Program-made: the position numbers and the translations under genes
In this document: positions 25,313 through 36,608 of the stretch, in pieces
Numbering within the stretch: position 1 is the stretch's first letter
Layout of the letters: the number at the start of each line of letters is the position of its first letter
Origin: Agrobacterium tumefaciens
GTDB taxonomy: Bacteria > Pseudomonadota > Alphaproteobacteria > Rhizobiales > Rhizobiaceae
Assembly (NCBI GenBank): GCA_025559845.1
Contig: CP048469.1
Span: 434,001 to 498,000, forward strand
Reading direction: 5' to 3'
DNA length: 64,000 nt
Notes under the pieces: model-generated
What the model was told of the DNA's origin: nothing
Seen by the model: the letters and a program-made list of their open reading frames with translations, nothing else
Databases searched by the model: none

Positions 25313-27250
25313 TTGAAGATCGTCGCCGCAAGACTTCTCGCGCTGTTCGTCTTCCTCGGCGTGGCCTTTCCCGCCTTTGCCGAAGAATTCATTCGCTCCT
25401 ATCACTCTGTCGTGGAAATCGCCGGGAACGGCGGGCTGACGGTTACGGAAACCATCACGGCCCGTGCGGAAGGTCAGAACATCAAACGCGGAATTTTTCG
25501 CGATTTCCCGCTTTATGCGCTGGATGCGAACAACCGGCGCACCAAGGTGGATTTCAACGTTGTGTCTGTCGAGCGTGACGGGGCGCCGGAAAACTGGCGC
25601 ACCGAAAACATCGATGGCGGTATCCGCATCTACACCGGCAGCGCCGACCGATTTCTGACGACCGGCGAACATATCTTCCAGATCACCTACACGACCGCAC
25701 GGCAGATCCGTTATTTCGACGACTACGACGAACTGACCTGGAATGTCACCGGCAATGGCTGGCAGTTTCCGATGGGCGAAATATCCGCAACCATTGTTCT
25801 GCCGGATGGGGTGCGTGCGACCGATACCGCCGTCTTTACCGGCGCTTACGGCGCAAAGGGCTCAGATGCCCGTGTTCTGAACGAAGGAAACGAGGTGTTC
25901 TTCGCCTCTTCACGTCCGTTTTCAGTCGGCGAAGGCATGACCATCGCAGTTAAGTTGCCGAAGGGCGCAATCGCTGCCCCCGATTCTTCGCAGGAAGCGG
26001 GCTGGTGGTTGCGCGACAATCTGGCGATCCTGCTTTCGGGTGGTGGGTTGTTGGCCGTCCTGCTCTATTATCTGCGGGCCTGGTTCGCCGTCGGGCGTGA
26101 TCCGGCCAAGGGGGTTATCGTTCCACGCTGGGATGCTCCGGACGGGCTTTCGCCCGCACTGGTCAATTACGTCGATAACAAGGGCTTCTCTGGCGCGGGC
26201 TGGACGGCGCTTTCGGCATCCGCCCTTGATCTTGCGGTCAAGGGCTATGTGGTTCTCGAAGACCTAAAGACGTCCATCGTCATTCGCCGGACTGAGAAAC
26301 AGCAGGGTGGGGAGTTGCCTATAGGTCAGAAAACGCTGCTCTCTTCCATCGGCGGACCGGGTAAAACGCTGACCATCGACAAGGCGCATGGCACGCAAGT
26401 CGAGACCGTTGGAAAACAGTTTCGCGCGGCCATCGAAAAGGAACATCGCGGCAAATACTACAAGAGCAATGCTGGCTACACGATATTCGGCATCATTCTC
26501 AGCATCGTCATTGTCGTCGCAACACTGGTGTTTGGGGAGCTTGATGAAAGTGCCATCGCCGCTGTCCTGGTATTCGGTTTCTTTGCGTTTTTTTTCAGCA
26601 TTCTGTCGATTGGTATCGGCAGGCAGTTTTCGCGGGGCGCACCGTTGCGCAAACGGATCGGTGGCATCGTCATGCTGGCTTTCGCCGGTTTTGTCGCCTT
26701 CTCTGCCATCGGCGGTATCGCCACGCAGCTGCTGCTGGATGTGACACATGACACGAAGTCGCTGGCGCTTGCCGCGATGGGTGGCATCGTGCTTGTGAAC
26801 GCTCTTTTCCTGTTCCTGATGGGAGCACCCACGCCGCTCGGTCGCAAGCTGATGGATGGTATCGAAGGGCTACGCACCTATCTGACGCTCGCCGAAAAGG
26901 ACCGGATGAACCTGCGCGAAGCGCCAACGATGTCGCCGCAGCATTTCGAAACGCTGTTGCCCTATGCGGTGGCGCTCGGTGTCGAAAAGCCATGGAGCCG
27001 CACGTTCGAAACATGGCTTGCAACGGCTGCAGCCGGTGCCGCTGTGGCGAGCTATGCGCCCGGCTGGTACGCCGGGGGGCACTACGGCAGTTTCGGCGAC
27101 CGGATTGGTGGCTTCTCCGCATCGATGGCAAACACCATCGCCTCCACGATCCCGCAGCCGGTCAGCTCTTCCGGCTCCAGCTTTTCCGGTGGTGGCGGAG
27201 GTGGTTTTTCCGGTTCCGGCGGCGGCGGTGGCGGTGGTGGGGGGTGGTAA
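25313..27250 (+). CDS. DUF2207 membrane protein with glycine-rich tail
   Basis: 645 residues, TTG start with AAGGAGG upstream. Signal peptide (KIVAARLLALFVFLGVAFP, cleavage near AFA), then the extracytoplasmic DUF2207 domain (about 24-225: EEFIRSYHSVVEIAGNGGLT, GIFRDFPLY), a membrane helix near 235-255, a cytosolic segment, two further helix pairs (about 390-425 and 445-495), and a C-terminal run rich in Gly (FSGGGGGGFSG, GGGGGGGGW). DUF2207 proteins are recurrent LemA partners; function is not established. Confidence 0.88.
   Translation: MKIVAARLLALFVFLGVAFPAFAEEFIRSYHSVVEIAGNGGLTVTETITARAEGQNIKRGIFRDFPLYALDANNRRTKVDFNVVSVERDGAPENWRTENIDGGIRIYTGSADRFLTTGEHIFQITYTTARQIRYFDDYDELTWNVTGNGWQFPMGEISATIVLPDGVRATDTAVFTGAYGAKGSDARVLNEGNEVFFASSRPFSVGEGMTIAVKLPKGAIAAPDSSQEAGWWLRDNLAILLSGGGLLAVLLYYLRAWFAVGRDPAKGVIVPRWDAPDGLSPALVNYVDNKGFSGAGWTALSASALDLAVKGYVVLEDLKTSIVIRRTEKQQGGELPIGQKTLLSSIGGPGKTLTIDKAHGTQVETVGKQFRAAIEKEHRGKYYKSNAGYTIFGIILSIVIVVATLVFGELDESAIAAVLVFGFFAFFFSILSIGIGRQFSRGAPLRKRIGGIVMLAFAGFVAFSAIGGIATQLLLDVTHDTKSLALAAMGGIVLVNALFLFLMGAPTPLGRKLMDGIEGLRTYLTLAEKDRMNLREAPTMSPQHFETLLPYAVALGVEKPWSRTFETWLATAAAGAAVASYAPGWYAGGHYGSFGDRIGGFSASMANTIASTIPQPVSSSGSSFSGGGGGGFSGSGGGGGGGGGW
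27187..27250 (+). repeat. Low-complexity Gly codon tract
   Basis: GGT/GGC/GGG triplets encode the glycine-rich C-terminal tail of the DUF2207 protein, interrupted by FSGSG. Such tails are common in this family, so it is part of the gene rather than an insertion. Confidence 0.7.
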
Positions 27251-27348
27251 TCCCAGCAGGTGGTAATTTAACCGATTGCTGATGACTTTTGCTGCTGGTC
27301 TTGCTAAGTCCGCCACACTCTTTTGAAACAGATTAAAGTCCTGATCCC

Positions 27349-29502
27349 ATGCCCGATCTTCTGCTAGAACTCCGCTCCGAGGAAATCCCGGCCCGCATGC
27401 AGCGCAAAGCTGCCGGCGACCTGAAGAAACTCGTCACCGATGCGCTGGTGGAAGCGGGGCTGACCTATGAGGGTGCGCGCGAATACTGGACGCCGCGCCG
27501 TCTGACGCTGGATATTCGTGGCCTGAACGCCCGCTCTGCCGATGTGCGCGAGGAGAAAAAGGGGCCGCGAACCGACGCCAACGAAAAGGCGATCGAGGGC
27601 TTTTTACGTGGTGCGGGTCTCAGCGACATTTCGCAGGCGCAGGTCGTTTCTGATCCGAAGAAGGGCGATTTTTACATCGCGATCATCAATAAGCCGGGTC
27701 GGCCTGCCGAAGATATCATCGCCGAGGTGATGCCCGGTATCATCCGTTCGTTCCCCTGGCCGAAGTCGATGCGCTCCGGATCGGCTTCCATGCCGAAAGG
27801 CTCCAGCTACGGCGGCGTAGAGGGCAAAGGATCGGAAAGCCTGCGCTGGGTTCGCCCGCTGCAGTCCATCGTCTGCATGTTCGGCCCCGAACATGACGAG
27901 ACGCAGGTTATCCCGTTTGCGATCGACGGCATCGTCGCCGGCAACGTGACCTATGGTCATCGCTTCCATGCGCCTGGCCCGATCACCGTGCGCCGCTTCG
28001 AGGATTATGTTGCGAGCCTCGAAAAGGCCAAGGTCGTTCTGGATGCAGAACGCCGCAAGGATATCATTCTGCATGACGCCAAGGATCTGGCTTTCGCCAA
28101 TGGTCTGGAGCTGGTGGAAGACGAGGGCCTGCTGGAAGAGGTCTCCGGTCTCGTTGAATGGCCGCAGGTGCTGATCGGCACCTTCGAGGAAGATTACCTG
28201 CAGATCCCGGCAGAAATTATCCGCCTGACGATCAAGACCAACCAGAAATGTTTCGTAACCCGTCCGCAGGGTGCGACCGAAGGGCTCTCCAACCGTTTCA
28301 TTCTGGTGTCGAACATTGAAGCCATCGATGGCGGTAAGGAAATCATCCACGGCAATGGCAAGGTCGTGCGCGCCCGCCTTTCAGACGCCAAGCATTTTTG
28401 GACCCGCGACCAAGGTGACCTGCCGGACCTCGATACGCTCAAGGATTCCGCTGCCAAGTTCGGTCTCGATCTCAAGAAGCCGCTCGATCAGCGTATGGCC
28501 AAGCTCGACGCGCTCAACGTTACCTTTCATGCCAAGCTCGGTTCGCAGGGTGAACGCGTTGCGCGTATTCGCGGTTTGGCCAAGCAGCTTGCGCAGATCG
28601 TTGGTGCCGATGCCGCGCTCGTGGACCGTGCTGTCGTTCTTGCAAAAGCAGACCTGCGCACGGAGGCTGTCGGTGAGTTCCCTGAACTTCAGGGCTTGAT
28701 GGGCCGAAAATACGCAACCCTGCAGGGTGAGGACGAGAGCGTCGCCACGGCAATTGAAGATCACTACAAGCCGCAGGGTCCGTCGGACCGGGTACCGCAG
28801 GATAAGGTGGCGATCGCAGTCGCTCTGGCAGACAAGCTGGACACGCTGGTCGGCTTCTGGGCAATCGATGAGAAGCCGACGGGTTCGAAGGACCCCTATG
28901 CACTTCGTCGTGCCGCCTTGGGCGTCGTGCGCATCATCTTGGAGCGCAACGTCAGGCTGCCGCTGTTGAGCGTCGTCAAGGATGCGGATCTTCTGACGTT
29001 CTTCCATGATCGTCTGAAAGTCTACCTCCGTGATCTCGGCGCACGTTACGACCTGATCGAAGCGGTGCTGACGCCGGAGTCCGATGATCTGCTGATGGTT
29101 GCCCGCCGTGTCGAGGCGCTGACGGCTTTCATTACCGGTGAGGATGGCAAGAACCTGTTGGCAGGCACCAAGCGCGCCACGCAGCTTCTCGCGGCCGAGG
29201 AGAAGAAAGGCACCGTGGTTGCCGATGGCGTGGCGGAAGAGCTTCTGAAGCTCGATGCCGAAAAGGCGCTTTACGCGGCGATAAAGTCTGCGTCCGCCGA
29301 TGCCGCCAAGGCAGTTGCGGGTGAAGACTTCCGCTCGGCCATGCAGGCCCTTTCGACGCTGCGCGCTCCCGTTGACAAGTTCTTCGAAGACGTTCTGGTC
29401 AACGATGAAGACGCGGCCATCCGTGCCAACCGTCTCGCGTTGCTCAAGGCCATCCGCGAAGCCACCGGCACGGTTGCCGACTTTTCCAAGATCACGGGTT
29501 AA
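27349..29502 (+). CDS. glyS: Glycyl-tRNA synthetase beta subunit
   Basis: 717 residues. Recognised by the N-terminus [18 protein letters not shown], the core [10 protein letters not shown] and ETNQKCF-like [29 protein letters not shown], and the C-terminal DALR-type anticodon-binding region ([18 protein letters not shown]). The subunit binds tRNA-Gly and edits in the alpha2beta2 enzyme with GlyQ. A 14-base gap to the DUF523 gene indicates shared transcription. Confidence 0.96.
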   Translation: MPDLLLELRSEEIPARMQRKAAGDLKKLVTDALVEAGLTYEGAREYWTPRRLTLDIRGLNARSADVREEKKGPRTDANEKAIEGFLRGAGLSDISQAQVVSDPKKGDFYIAIINKPGRPAEDIIAEVMPGIIRSFPWPKSMRSGSASMPKGSSYGGVEGKGSESLRWVRPLQSIVCMFGPEHDETQVIPFAIDGIVAGNVTYGHRFHAPGPITVRRFEDYVASLEKAKVVLDAERRKDIILHDAKDLAFANGLELVEDEGLLEEVSGLVEWPQVLIGTFEEDYLQIPAEIIRLTIKTNQKCFVTRPQGATEGLSNRFILVSNIEAIDGGKEIIHGNGKVVRARLSDAKHFWTRDQGDLPDLDTLKDSAAKFGLDLKKPLDQRMAKLDALNVTFHAKLGSQGERVARIRGLAKQLAQIVGADAALVDRAVVLAKADLRTEAVGEFPELQGLMGRKYATLQGEDESVATAIEDHYKPQGPSDRVPQDKVAIAVALADKLDTLVGFWAIDEKPTGSKDPYALRRAALGVVRIILERNVRLPLLSVVKDADLLTFFHDRLKVYLRDLGARYDLIEAVLTPESDDLLMVARRVEALTAFITGEDGKNLLAGTKRATQLLAAEEKKGTVVADGVAEELLKLDAEKALYAAIKSASADAAKAVAGEDFRSAMQALSTLRAPVDKFFEDVLVNDEDAAIRANRLALLKAIREATGTVADFSKITG

Positions 29503-29516
29503 GGCAGAACGCGCTG

Positions 29517-30002
29517 ATGGTGGGAAAAATCCTCATCAGCGCCTGCCTGCTCGGCCATGCCGTACGTTATGACGGCAAGGGAAAGCCCCTTTCTCATCCC
29601 GCTATCGAGCGATGGAAAGACGAGGGCAGGCTGGTAACAATCTGCCCGGAAATGGCAGGCGGCATGCCAGTACCAAGACCACCCGCTGAAATCGAAAACG
29701 GCGCGTCCGGCCTTGATGTGCTGGAGGGCCGTGCCCGTGTGCTGGAAGTTACCGGCGGCGATGTGACCGACGCATTTATCGCCGGTGCCAGAAAGGCGCT
29801 GGCATTTGCGCGGCAGAACGATTGTACGCACGCGCTGCTGATAGATGGCAGCCCATCCTGCGGCTCTCTGGCCATCTATGACGGTTCGTTTTCAGGCAGC
29901 AAACACGCTGGCAACGGCGTAACCGCAGCGCTTTTGCAAAAATCTGGCATCGCCGTTTTTTCCCATGTCGACGTCGACACGCTGGAGGCTCTGACAAAAT
30001 AA
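29517..30002 (+). CDS. DUF523 family protein
   Basis: 161 residues with the family cysteines: ISACLLGHAVRYDG (Cys10), TICPEMAGGMPVPRPPAEI (Cys about 45) and DGSPSCGS. The fold is thought to bind an iron-sulfur cluster or metal and to act in tRNA thiolation-related or cysteine-desulfhydrase-like steps, but no role is fixed. Follows glyS after 14 bases; ends at a shared bidirectional terminator. Confidence 0.85.
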   Translation: MVGKILISACLLGHAVRYDGKGKPLSHPAIERWKDEGRLVTICPEMAGGMPVPRPPAEIENGASGLDVLEGRARVLEVTGGDVTDAFIAGARKALAFARQNDCTHALLIDGSPSCGSLAIYDGSFSGSKHAGNGVTAALLQKSGIAVFSHVDVDTLEALTK

Positions 30003-30028
30003 AAACGCCGGGAAAGACCCCGGCGTTT
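30003..30028. terminator. Bidirectional terminator between DUF523 and the first chemoreceptor gene
   Basis: 10-bp perfect stem AAACGCCGGG (30003-30012) / CCCGGCGTTT (30019-30028), loop AAAGAC. On the reverse strand it is followed by TTTTTATTTT, ideal for the chemoreceptor transcript; the forward side has TCTGTTTG. Confidence 0.85.
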
Positions 30029-30052
30029 CTGTTTGTCATTACGTCGCGTGTT

Positions 30053-31885
30053 TCAGCTTGCCATGCGCATCTGCTGCGCCATGCCATAGAGCTGGTTGCC
30101 CGACGCGCCGGACGAGACGCGGAAGCTGCGGATCAGGTTCAGCAGTTCTTCAGTGTCGACAGCCAACGCTTCCGCCGACGCTGTGGTTTCTTCCGCCATT
30201 GCCGCATTGTGCTGGGTGGCAACGTCGAGCTGGTTGAGCGACGAGGAGATGGAGCGCAGTGTCGTATCCTGCTCTGCCGCGGAGTGGGCGATCTTGCTGA
30301 CAATATCGTTTGCCGAGCGGATCTGGTCCGAAATGCGCTTCAGCGCATCGCCGGCCTCGCCGACGAGGCGAACGCCGTTTTCAACCTGGCCGGACGAGCG
30401 GGCGATCTGATCCTTGATCTCCTTTGCGGCCGCGGCCGACTTCTGCGCCAGTTCACGCACTTCCTGTGCAACGACAGCAAAGCCTTTGCCAGCTTCGCCG
30501 GCACGGGCCGCTTCCACACCAGCATTCAAGGCCAGAAGGTTGGTCTGGAAGGCGATGTCATCGATCACGCCGATGATCTTAGAGATTTCCGATGAGGATT
30601 GTTCGATGCCGCTCATGGCACTGATGGCTTCTGCCACCACGCGGTCGCTGCGGATCGCTTCGGAGCTGACGGAGGTGACGCGCTGGGCTGCGTCGGCTGC
30701 ACCTTCAGCGGTCTGGCGCACGGCAACCGTCAATTCGTCGAGTGCAGCCGACGTTTCCTCAAGATTGGCTGCCTGACGTTCGGTGCGTTGAGACAGCTCG
30801 TTGGAAGCCTTGCGGATTTCTTCCTTGGAACCGCCAATGTCGATGCTCTTGGCATTTACCTTGGCCATGGCGGCGTCGAGATGCGTCAAAGCCTCGTTGA
30901 AATTGTCGCGCAGCGTTGCATAGCGGCTGCCTAGGTCGCGACAGCGCACGGTCAGATCGCCGGATGCCAGCTTCTCCAGTGCTTCGCCGATGGTGGAAAC
31001 AACCCGGGCCTGAAGTTCGGCTTCGTCGCGTTGCATGTCGAGATTGGTCTGTCGTTCGCTGTCGAGTTGCTGTTGCTGCTCTTCCTGGCGGCGCTGCATG
31101 GCATGCCGCTCGCGCACCTTTTCCTGAAGCGAGGCGGTGGCCTTTGCCATCATGCCCACTTCATTTGTCAGGCCCGTATGCGGAATGGTCATCGAGACAT
31201 TTTCATTGGCAACTTCGCCAAGCGCCCGGTGAATATCGCCGAGCGGCTTGGAGATGCCACGGATGACATAGAACGCTGCGGCCAGTGCCAGCGCGAAGAT
31301 CACCGCACCGATGGAGAGGGCCTTGAGAACTTCTGTGCGAACCTGCGCGGTCAGATCGTCGATGTAAACACCGGTGACGACAACGACTTGCCAGGGTTCG
31401 AAAGCCAGCGCGTAGGAGCTTTTTGCAAAGTCGTCACCTTCCATGCCGGGCTTTGGACCGTAGAAATCGGTCTGCCCACCGCCATTGCGGCCAAGACGCA
31501 CGAGTTCGTCGCGATAGGCGTAGCCGTTGCTGTCCGGTTTACCCTTATAGCTCTCACCGACACGCTTGGCGTCGGGGTGGAACTTCATGGTCACATCATA
31601 GTCGTAACCGAAGAAGTAGCCATCCGGTGTGAATTTCATCGCGCTGACGGTGGCGAAGGCCTGTTTCATCGCTTCGTCGCGCGTCAGCGTACCGGCTTTT
31701 TCCTTGTCCTGGAAAGACTGAAGGACGGAAATGGCTGACTGAACCTGCGTGCGCAACATGCCGTAACGCTCGTTATAGATCGCGTCGGTGGCTGACTTGA
31801 GCTGGTAGTAGGTCGCTACGGTAAAGGCAGCCATCAAGGCCACTACCAGAACGATGAGTTGCCGGGAAATCGAGAGGTTTTTCAT
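30053..31885 (-). CDS. Methyl-accepting chemotaxis protein with single Cache domain
   Basis: 610 residues. N-terminal membrane helix (about 8-28), a periplasmic single-Cache_2 domain (FTPDGYFFGYDYDVTMKFHP; ALAFEPWQVVVVTGVYIDD), second helix (about 185-210), HAMP and linker, then the signalling hairpin with the highly conserved tip [20 protein letters not shown] and [20 protein letters not shown]. sCache_2 receptors generally sense small organic acids. The C-terminus (YGMAQQMRMAS) lacks a WxxF CheR-tether. Single gene on the reverse strand, with a long AT-rich upstream region. Confidence 0.94.
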   Translation of the reverse strand: MKNLSISRQLIVLVVALMAAFTVATYYQLKSATDAIYNERYGMLRTQVQSAISVLQSFQDKEKAGTLTRDEAMKQAFATVSAMKFTPDGYFFGYDYDVTMKFHPDAKRVGESYKGKPDSNGYAYRDELVRLGRNGGGQTDFYGPKPGMEGDDFAKSSYALAFEPWQVVVVTGVYIDDLTAQVRTEVLKALSIGAVIFALALAAAFYVIRGISKPLGDIHRALGEVANENVSMTIPHTGLTNEVGMMAKATASLQEKVRERHAMQRRQEEQQQQLDSERQTNLDMQRDEAELQARVVSTIGEALEKLASGDLTVRCRDLGSRYATLRDNFNEALTHLDAAMAKVNAKSIDIGGSKEEIRKASNELSQRTERQAANLEETSAALDELTVAVRQTAEGAADAAQRVTSVSSEAIRSDRVVAEAISAMSGIEQSSSEISKIIGVIDDIAFQTNLLALNAGVEAARAGEAGKGFAVVAQEVRELAQKSAAAAKEIKDQIARSSGQVENGVRLVGEAGDALKRISDQIRSANDIVSKIAHSAAEQDTTLRSISSSLNQLDVATQHNAAMAEETTASAEALAVDTEELLNLIRSFRVSSGASGNQLYGMAQQMRMAS

Positions 31886-32213
31886 GGGCGCTCACAAGCG
31901 TTAGCGACGTCGCAGCCTGACAGGCCGTACGCGGATGAAAATTCGGGAGAAGGAAATGGCGCGTGATGCGCTTGCTGAGCGGACTGAATGGCGGGAGCGT
32001 ATTTCAGGCCTTCATGATGTGCTGCATCGCACAACGCTTCTACATAGCGGCCAGAAATTTGAATAAATATTTAATCATCACGTCATTCCACGCGCATTCG
32101 CGCAAAATGGGTGTGAGAAATAGAAAAATATACTATTTAATGCTACTCTCGGTAGTGCGGTTTAGGCGGAAGCAGTCTTGCGTTTTATCAATGCCCGCCT
32201 TTTGTGAAATCGC
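31886..32213. other. Non-coding, partly AT-rich gap upstream of the chemoreceptor gene
   Basis: 328 bases without a supported gene between the divergent-facing end of the HPE1-like gene and the chemoreceptor start. The stretch about 32045-32150 is markedly AT-rich (runs such as AATAAATATTTAATCATC), as expected for promoter DNA. A forward open frame through it is a shadow of the HPE1-like gene. Confidence 0.55.
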
Positions 32214-32696
32214 TCACTCTGTGCGCAGTTTGAAATCCGAGAAATCTGTACCGCCTGAAGCGACACCCGCTTTGATGGCGCCGGTCGTTGCCGATGCATC
32301 AATGCCGACAGGTCCGGTGGCGGCGGTCTCTGGCGCGCTGGTGGCGGGCGCTGCACTCCCATGGCCTGCGATTGCAGTGCCAGCATCCTCCAGCGGCAGC
32401 CAGGCGGGATTTTTTGTTACGAATGTCACGGGTGCTCCGCCAAGCCATGCCTCGGTACGGATCATTTCCTTGTGGCCGTTAATTTCGCGCATTTCAGTCT
32501 GCTGCGTTCCTGGCGCAATCGACGGGATGGCGTAGGTGTCAGGCCTGGTGCGCTCTTTCAACGGTGGGCAACTGACGCATTTCATGGGCGTGAAGCTGCC
32601 GTTGCTGACCTGCGCGCCATCGACATATTCGATGGACGATGCCATTGCCGACCCGCTGGTCAGCGCTATGATCGCTGTCACAAGAGCACGATGCAT
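32214..32696 (-). CDS. HPE1-like secreted protein
   Basis: 160 residues: signal peptide (MHRALVTAIIALTSGSAMA), then VDGAQVSNGSFTPMKCVSCPPL with a CxxC pair (Cys40, Cys43), PSIAPGTQQTEMREINGHKE and RTEAWLGGAPVTFVTK, and an Ala/Gly/Thr-rich low-complexity tail ending FSDFKLRTE. From memory this corresponds to the family named 'plant virulence effector HPE1-like' after a Liberibacter protein. The CxxC may bind a metal or be redox active. Export is predicted; an effector role in this organism is not shown. Confidence 0.65.
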   Translation of the reverse strand: MHRALVTAIIALTSGSAMASSIEYVDGAQVSNGSFTPMKCVSCPPLKERTRPDTYAIPSIAPGTQQTEMREINGHKEMIRTEAWLGGAPVTFVTKNPAWLPLEDAGTAIAGHGSAAPATSAPETAATGPVGIDASATTGAIKAGVASGGTDFSDFKLRTE

Positions 32697-32823
32697 GGAA
32701 AAGCCCCCGAAGTTCAGGCGGTCGAAGCCGCCATATGCCTTCCGAGACTTTATCGGAGTTTCGTTTCCATCCGGTCAGTAAACTTGGTAAAAATTGAACG
32801 AATGGCCAAACGCGTGAAGCGGT

Positions 32824-34095
32824 TCAGGCTTTTTCGCGTGCTACGGCCTGCCAGCCAATATCGCGACGGCAAAAACCGTTGTCCCATTTCACATCGTCCA
32901 CAAGCGCATAGGCGCGCGTCTGTGCTTCCGTCACGGTCTTGCCAAAAGCAGTGGCGTTGAGAACGCGTCCACCAGTTGCAACCAGCTTGCCGTCTTTTAA
33001 CGCCGTGCCGGCATGGAACACCTTGGCGTCGGCGCTTGCATCCGGAATATGCGCGATCGGCGTATTCTTGTCATAGGAACCGGGATAGCCCTTCGATGCG
33101 AGAACGACAGTCAGCGCGGCGTCGTCTCGCCATTCTGCCGTCACCTGATCAAGCGTGCCCGTCGCTGTGGCGTACAGGATCGGTAACAGATCGCTTTTCA
33201 AGCGCATCATCAGCACCTGGCATTCGGGATCGCCGAAACGCACGTTGTACTCGATCAGCTCCGGACCCTTTTGGGTAATCATCAGGCCCGCAAAGAAGAC
33301 GCCGGAGAAAGGATGGCCGTCTTTTGCCATACCCTTGATTGTTGGCTCGATGATTTCCTTCATGGTGCGTTCCACCATGGCAGGCGTCATCACGGGGGCA
33401 GGGGAGTAAGCGCCCATGCCGCCGGTGTTGGGGCCGGTGTCGCCGTCACCGACACGTTTGTGATCCTGCGCGGTGGCAAGCGCGAGCGCCGTTTTGCCGT
33501 CGGAAAGGCAGAAGAAGCTTGCCTCTTCGCCGTCCAGAAAAGCTTCAACAACGACTTCAGCACCGGCGGAGCCGAAGGCGCCGTCAAAACAATCGTCGAT
33601 GGCGGCAAGAGCTTCCGCCTCGTTCATGGCAACAGTCACACCCTTGCCTGCCGCCAGGCCGTCAGCCTTGATGACGATGGGTGCTCCCTGTTCACGCACA
33701 TAGGCCTTGGCCGGCTCTGCGGACTTGAAGCGCTGGTACGCGCCGGTCGGGATGTCGTAGCGGGCGCAGAGGTCCTTGGTGAATCCCTTGGAGCCTTCCA
33801 GCTGTGCTGCAGCCTTTGAAGGGCCGAAGGTGGCAATTCCCGCTGCGCGCAGATCGTCCGCGAGGCCGGCGACGAGCGGCGCCTCGGGGCCAACCACGAC
33901 GAAATCCAGTGCCTTTTCTTTTGCGAAGGCGATGATGGCGGCGTGATCTTCGACATCAAGCGAAACAAGTGTCGCATGGTCGGCAATGCCAGGGTTGCCC
34001 GGTGCGGCGTAAAACTTTTCGAGCAGGGGAGATTGGGTGATTTTCCATGCAAGCGCATGTTCGCGTCCGCCAGAACCGATCAACAGAACTTTCAT
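32824..34095 (-). CDS. purD: Phosphoribosylamine-glycine ligase
   Basis: 423 residues from ATG 34095 with AGGGG upstream. Begins [19 protein letters not shown] and has the ATP-grasp features of GAR synthetase: [33 protein letters not shown] and [18 protein letters not shown] [12 protein letters not shown]. Catalyses the second step of de novo purine synthesis. Single gene, divergent from tex. Confidence 0.96.
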   Translation of the reverse strand: MKVLLIGSGGREHALAWKITQSPLLEKFYAAPGNPGIADHATLVSLDVEDHAAIIAFAKEKALDFVVVGPEAPLVAGLADDLRAAGIATFGPSKAAAQLEGSKGFTKDLCARYDIPTGAYQRFKSAEPAKAYVREQGAPIVIKADGLAAGKGVTVAMNEAEALAAIDDCFDGAFGSAGAEVVVEAFLDGEEASFFCLSDGKTALALATAQDHKRVGDGDTGPNTGGMGAYSPAPVMTPAMVERTMKEIIEPTIKGMAKDGHPFSGVFFAGLMITQKGPELIEYNVRFGDPECQVLMMRLKSDLLPILYATATGTLDQVTAEWRDDAALTVVLASKGYPGSYDKNTPIAHIPDASADAKVFHAGTALKDGKLVATGGRVLNATAFGKTVTEAQTRAYALVDDVKWDNGFCRRDIGWQAVAREKA

Positions 34096-34267
34096 AGTCA
34101 ATACCCCTGTAATCTCGTTTCTGCGGCGTTAAGGGCAGGGGCATCAAAGGTCAAGCGTAAAGCGGACGCGAATGCCTGCCTTTCCTGTGGAATCGCCGTC
34201 ATGGCATGTTGTCATGCCACAATCAGCCTCTATGTTCAGCCCGATTTCAAACAGTCCAGAGAAGAAC

Positions 34268-36580
34268 ATGTCCGCAGACAATGCCCGCCTTTCCACATTG
34301 ATTGCCTCCGAAATCAACGCTCGCGCCGAGCAGGTGAAGGCGGCGATAGGATTGCTGGACGAGGGGGCGACGGTTCCCTTCATCGCCCGTTACCGCAAGG
34401 AAGTGACGGGTGGCCTGGATGACACGCAGCTTCGTGTCCTGGCGGAACGCCTTTCTTACCTGCGTGAACTCAATGCGCGCCGCAGCTCAATCGTTGAATC
34501 CATCAACGGTCAGGGCAAGATGACGGACGAGTTGATGGTGAAGATCATGCAGGCAGCCACCAAGGCTGAACTGGAAGACCTCTACCTTCCCTACAAGCCG
34601 AAGCGCCGCACCCGTGCCGAAATTGCCCGCGAACGCGGTCTTGGCCCCTTGGCTCAGGCCATTTGGGACAACCGTGGAGCCGATCCGTCCAAGCTGGCGG
34701 AAAGTTATGTTCAGGGCGAGGTCGCCGATGTGAAGGCGGCACTTGAGGGAGCTCGCGATATCGTCGCTGAAGCGATGACGGAAAATGCCGATCTGTTGAA
34801 ACGCCTGCGCGACTATATGCGCCAGGGCGCCATGCTGCGCGCCAAGGTGGTCGATGGCAAACAGGCGGCTGGCGAGAAATTTTCCGATTACTTCGAGCAT
34901 AATGAAAAATGGGCGACAGCTCCCGGCCATCGCGCGCTTGCCATGCTGCGCGGTTGGAACGAGGAAGTGCTGACCTTGACCATCGATGTCGATGCGGACG
35001 ATCCTTCACCGGTCAAGCCCGCGCAGCGCACCATTGCCAGCAGCTTCGATATTCGCAATGCAGGTCCGGCCGATGCCTGGCTGATGGACGTGGCCGGCTG
35101 GACCTGGCGCGTGAAGCTTTCCATGTCGCTGTCGCTCGATCTGATGCGCGAGTTGCGTGAACGCGCAGAAGAAGAAGCAATCCACGTCTTCGCGCGCAAC
35201 CTCAAGGATTTGTTGCTGGCTGCACCTGCCGGCTCGCGCGCAACGATGGGTCTCGATCCGGGCATTCGCACCGGCGTCAAGGTGGCGATCGTGGATGGCA
35301 CCGGCAAATTGCTAGACACCACGACGGTTTACCCCTTTCCGCCGAAGAACGATATTCGGGGCACGCAGGCGGAGCTCGCAAGTCTTATCCGTAAACATGG
35401 CGTTGAACTGATTGCCATCGGCAATGGCACCGGTAGCCGTGAGACGGAAAAGCTGGTGGCGGATATGCTGGCGCAACTGACCGGGCCAAAGCCAACCAAG
35501 GTCATCGTGTCGGAGGCTGGAGCTTCGGTCTATTCGGCATCGGAACGCGCCGCGAACGAGTTCCCCAACCTTGATGTATCGTTGCGTGGTGCCGTCTCCA
35601 TCGCACGTCGTCTGCAGGACCCATTGGCGGAACTCGTCAAGATCGAGCCCAAATCCATCGGTGTCGGCCAGTATCAGCACGATGTCGATCAGGGCAAGCT
35701 GTCCCGTTCGCTCGATGCGGTGGTAGAAGATGCCGTGAACGCCGTCGGCGTCGATCTTAACACCGCGTCTGCGCCTTTGTTGTCGCGGGTGTCCGGTCTT
35801 GGTGCGTCGATTGCCGATGCCATTGTCCTGCACCGCGATCAGGTCGGGCCTTTCTCCAGCCGCAAGGAGCTTTTGAAGGTTCCGCGTCTCGGCCAGCGCA
35901 CCTTCGAACAATGCGCGGGCTTCCTGCGTATCCCGAATGGCAAGGAGCCTCTGGATGCGTCGTCCGTTCACCCTGAAGCTTATGGTGTGGCCAAGAAGAT
36001 TGTTGCGGCCTGCGGCCGCGACCTGCGCACGCTGATGGGGGACAGTGCCACCTTGAAGGCGCTCGATCCGAAGCAGTTCATCGACGAGCAATTTGGTCTG
36101 CCGACGGTCAAGGACATCATTGCCGAACTGGAAAAGCCTGGCCGTGACCCGCGTCCAAGCTTCAAGACGGCAACCTTTGCTGAAGGCGTGGACGAAATCA
36201 CTGACCTCAAGCCGGGCATGTTGCTGGAAGGTACGGTCACGAACGTTGCCGCCTTTGGGGCCTTCGTCGATATCGGTGTGCACCAGGACGGGCTTGTCCA
36301 CGTTTCGCAACTGGCCGATCGTTTCGTGAAGGACCCGCATGAGGTGGTTAAGGCGGGTGACGTGGTCAAGGTGCGAGTCGTTGAAGTGGATGTGAAGCGT
36401 AAGCGCATCGGCCTTACCATGCGCAAGGACGGCGGCGAGGCCGCCCCCCAGCCGATGCGTGAGAAGGGCAATGCGAACGCGATGCGACATGCCAACGCCA
36501 AGCCACAGGGGCGCAACGAAGGGTCGCAATCCGGCGGCGCTTTGGCGGCTGCCCTGGCAGAGGCGATGAAGCGCCGATAA
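34268..36580 (+). CDS. tex: Tex family RNA-binding transcription accessory protein
   Basis: 770 residues from ATG 34268 (AGAGAAG upstream; the frame is open to 34172). Domains in order: Tex N-terminal helical domain (1-190, [32 protein letters not shown]), YqgF/RNase H-like fold (about 320-450, [20 protein letters not shown]), helix-hairpin-helix region ([20 protein letters not shown]) and an S1 domain ([30 protein letters not shown]), then a basic Asn/Arg tail. Tex influences transcription and RNA turnover. Its own terminator follows. Confidence 0.96.
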   Translation: MSADNARLSTLIASEINARAEQVKAAIGLLDEGATVPFIARYRKEVTGGLDDTQLRVLAERLSYLRELNARRSSIVESINGQGKMTDELMVKIMQAATKAELEDLYLPYKPKRRTRAEIARERGLGPLAQAIWDNRGADPSKLAESYVQGEVADVKAALEGARDIVAEAMTENADLLKRLRDYMRQGAMLRAKVVDGKQAAGEKFSDYFEHNEKWATAPGHRALAMLRGWNEEVLTLTIDVDADDPSPVKPAQRTIASSFDIRNAGPADAWLMDVAGWTWRVKLSMSLSLDLMRELRERAEEEAIHVFARNLKDLLLAAPAGSRATMGLDPGIRTGVKVAIVDGTGKLLDTTTVYPFPPKNDIRGTQAELASLIRKHGVELIAIGNGTGSRETEKLVADMLAQLTGPKPTKVIVSEAGASVYSASERAANEFPNLDVSLRGAVSIARRLQDPLAELVKIEPKSIGVGQYQHDVDQGKLSRSLDAVVEDAVNAVGVDLNTASAPLLSRVSGLGASIADAIVLHRDQVGPFSSRKELLKVPRLGQRTFEQCAGFLRIPNGKEPLDASSVHPEAYGVAKKIVAACGRDLRTLMGDSATLKALDPKQFIDEQFGLPTVKDIIAELEKPGRDPRPSFKTATFAEGVDEITDLKPGMLLEGTVTNVAAFGAFVDIGVHQDGLVHVSQLADRFVKDPHEVVKAGDVVKVRVVEVDVKRKRIGLTMRKDGGEAAPQPMREKGNANAMRHANAKPQGRNEGSQSGGALAAALAEAMKRR

Positions 36581-36608
36581 CTCAAGGTTGAAATGTTGAT
36601 GGAATGAA

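Noticed and set aside
27187..27250. Microsatellite or insertion site in the GGT/GGC tract
   Set aside because: The Gly-rich ending is a normal feature of DUF2207 proteins and stays in frame to the stop.
32697..32823. purD terminator at the GGCGG/CCGCC element near 32721
   Set aside because: Stem is only five base pairs with no T-run; too weak to list.
35312..36529. 405-codon reverse open frame over tex
   Set aside because: Shadow of tex, whose domains are all recognised on the forward strand.
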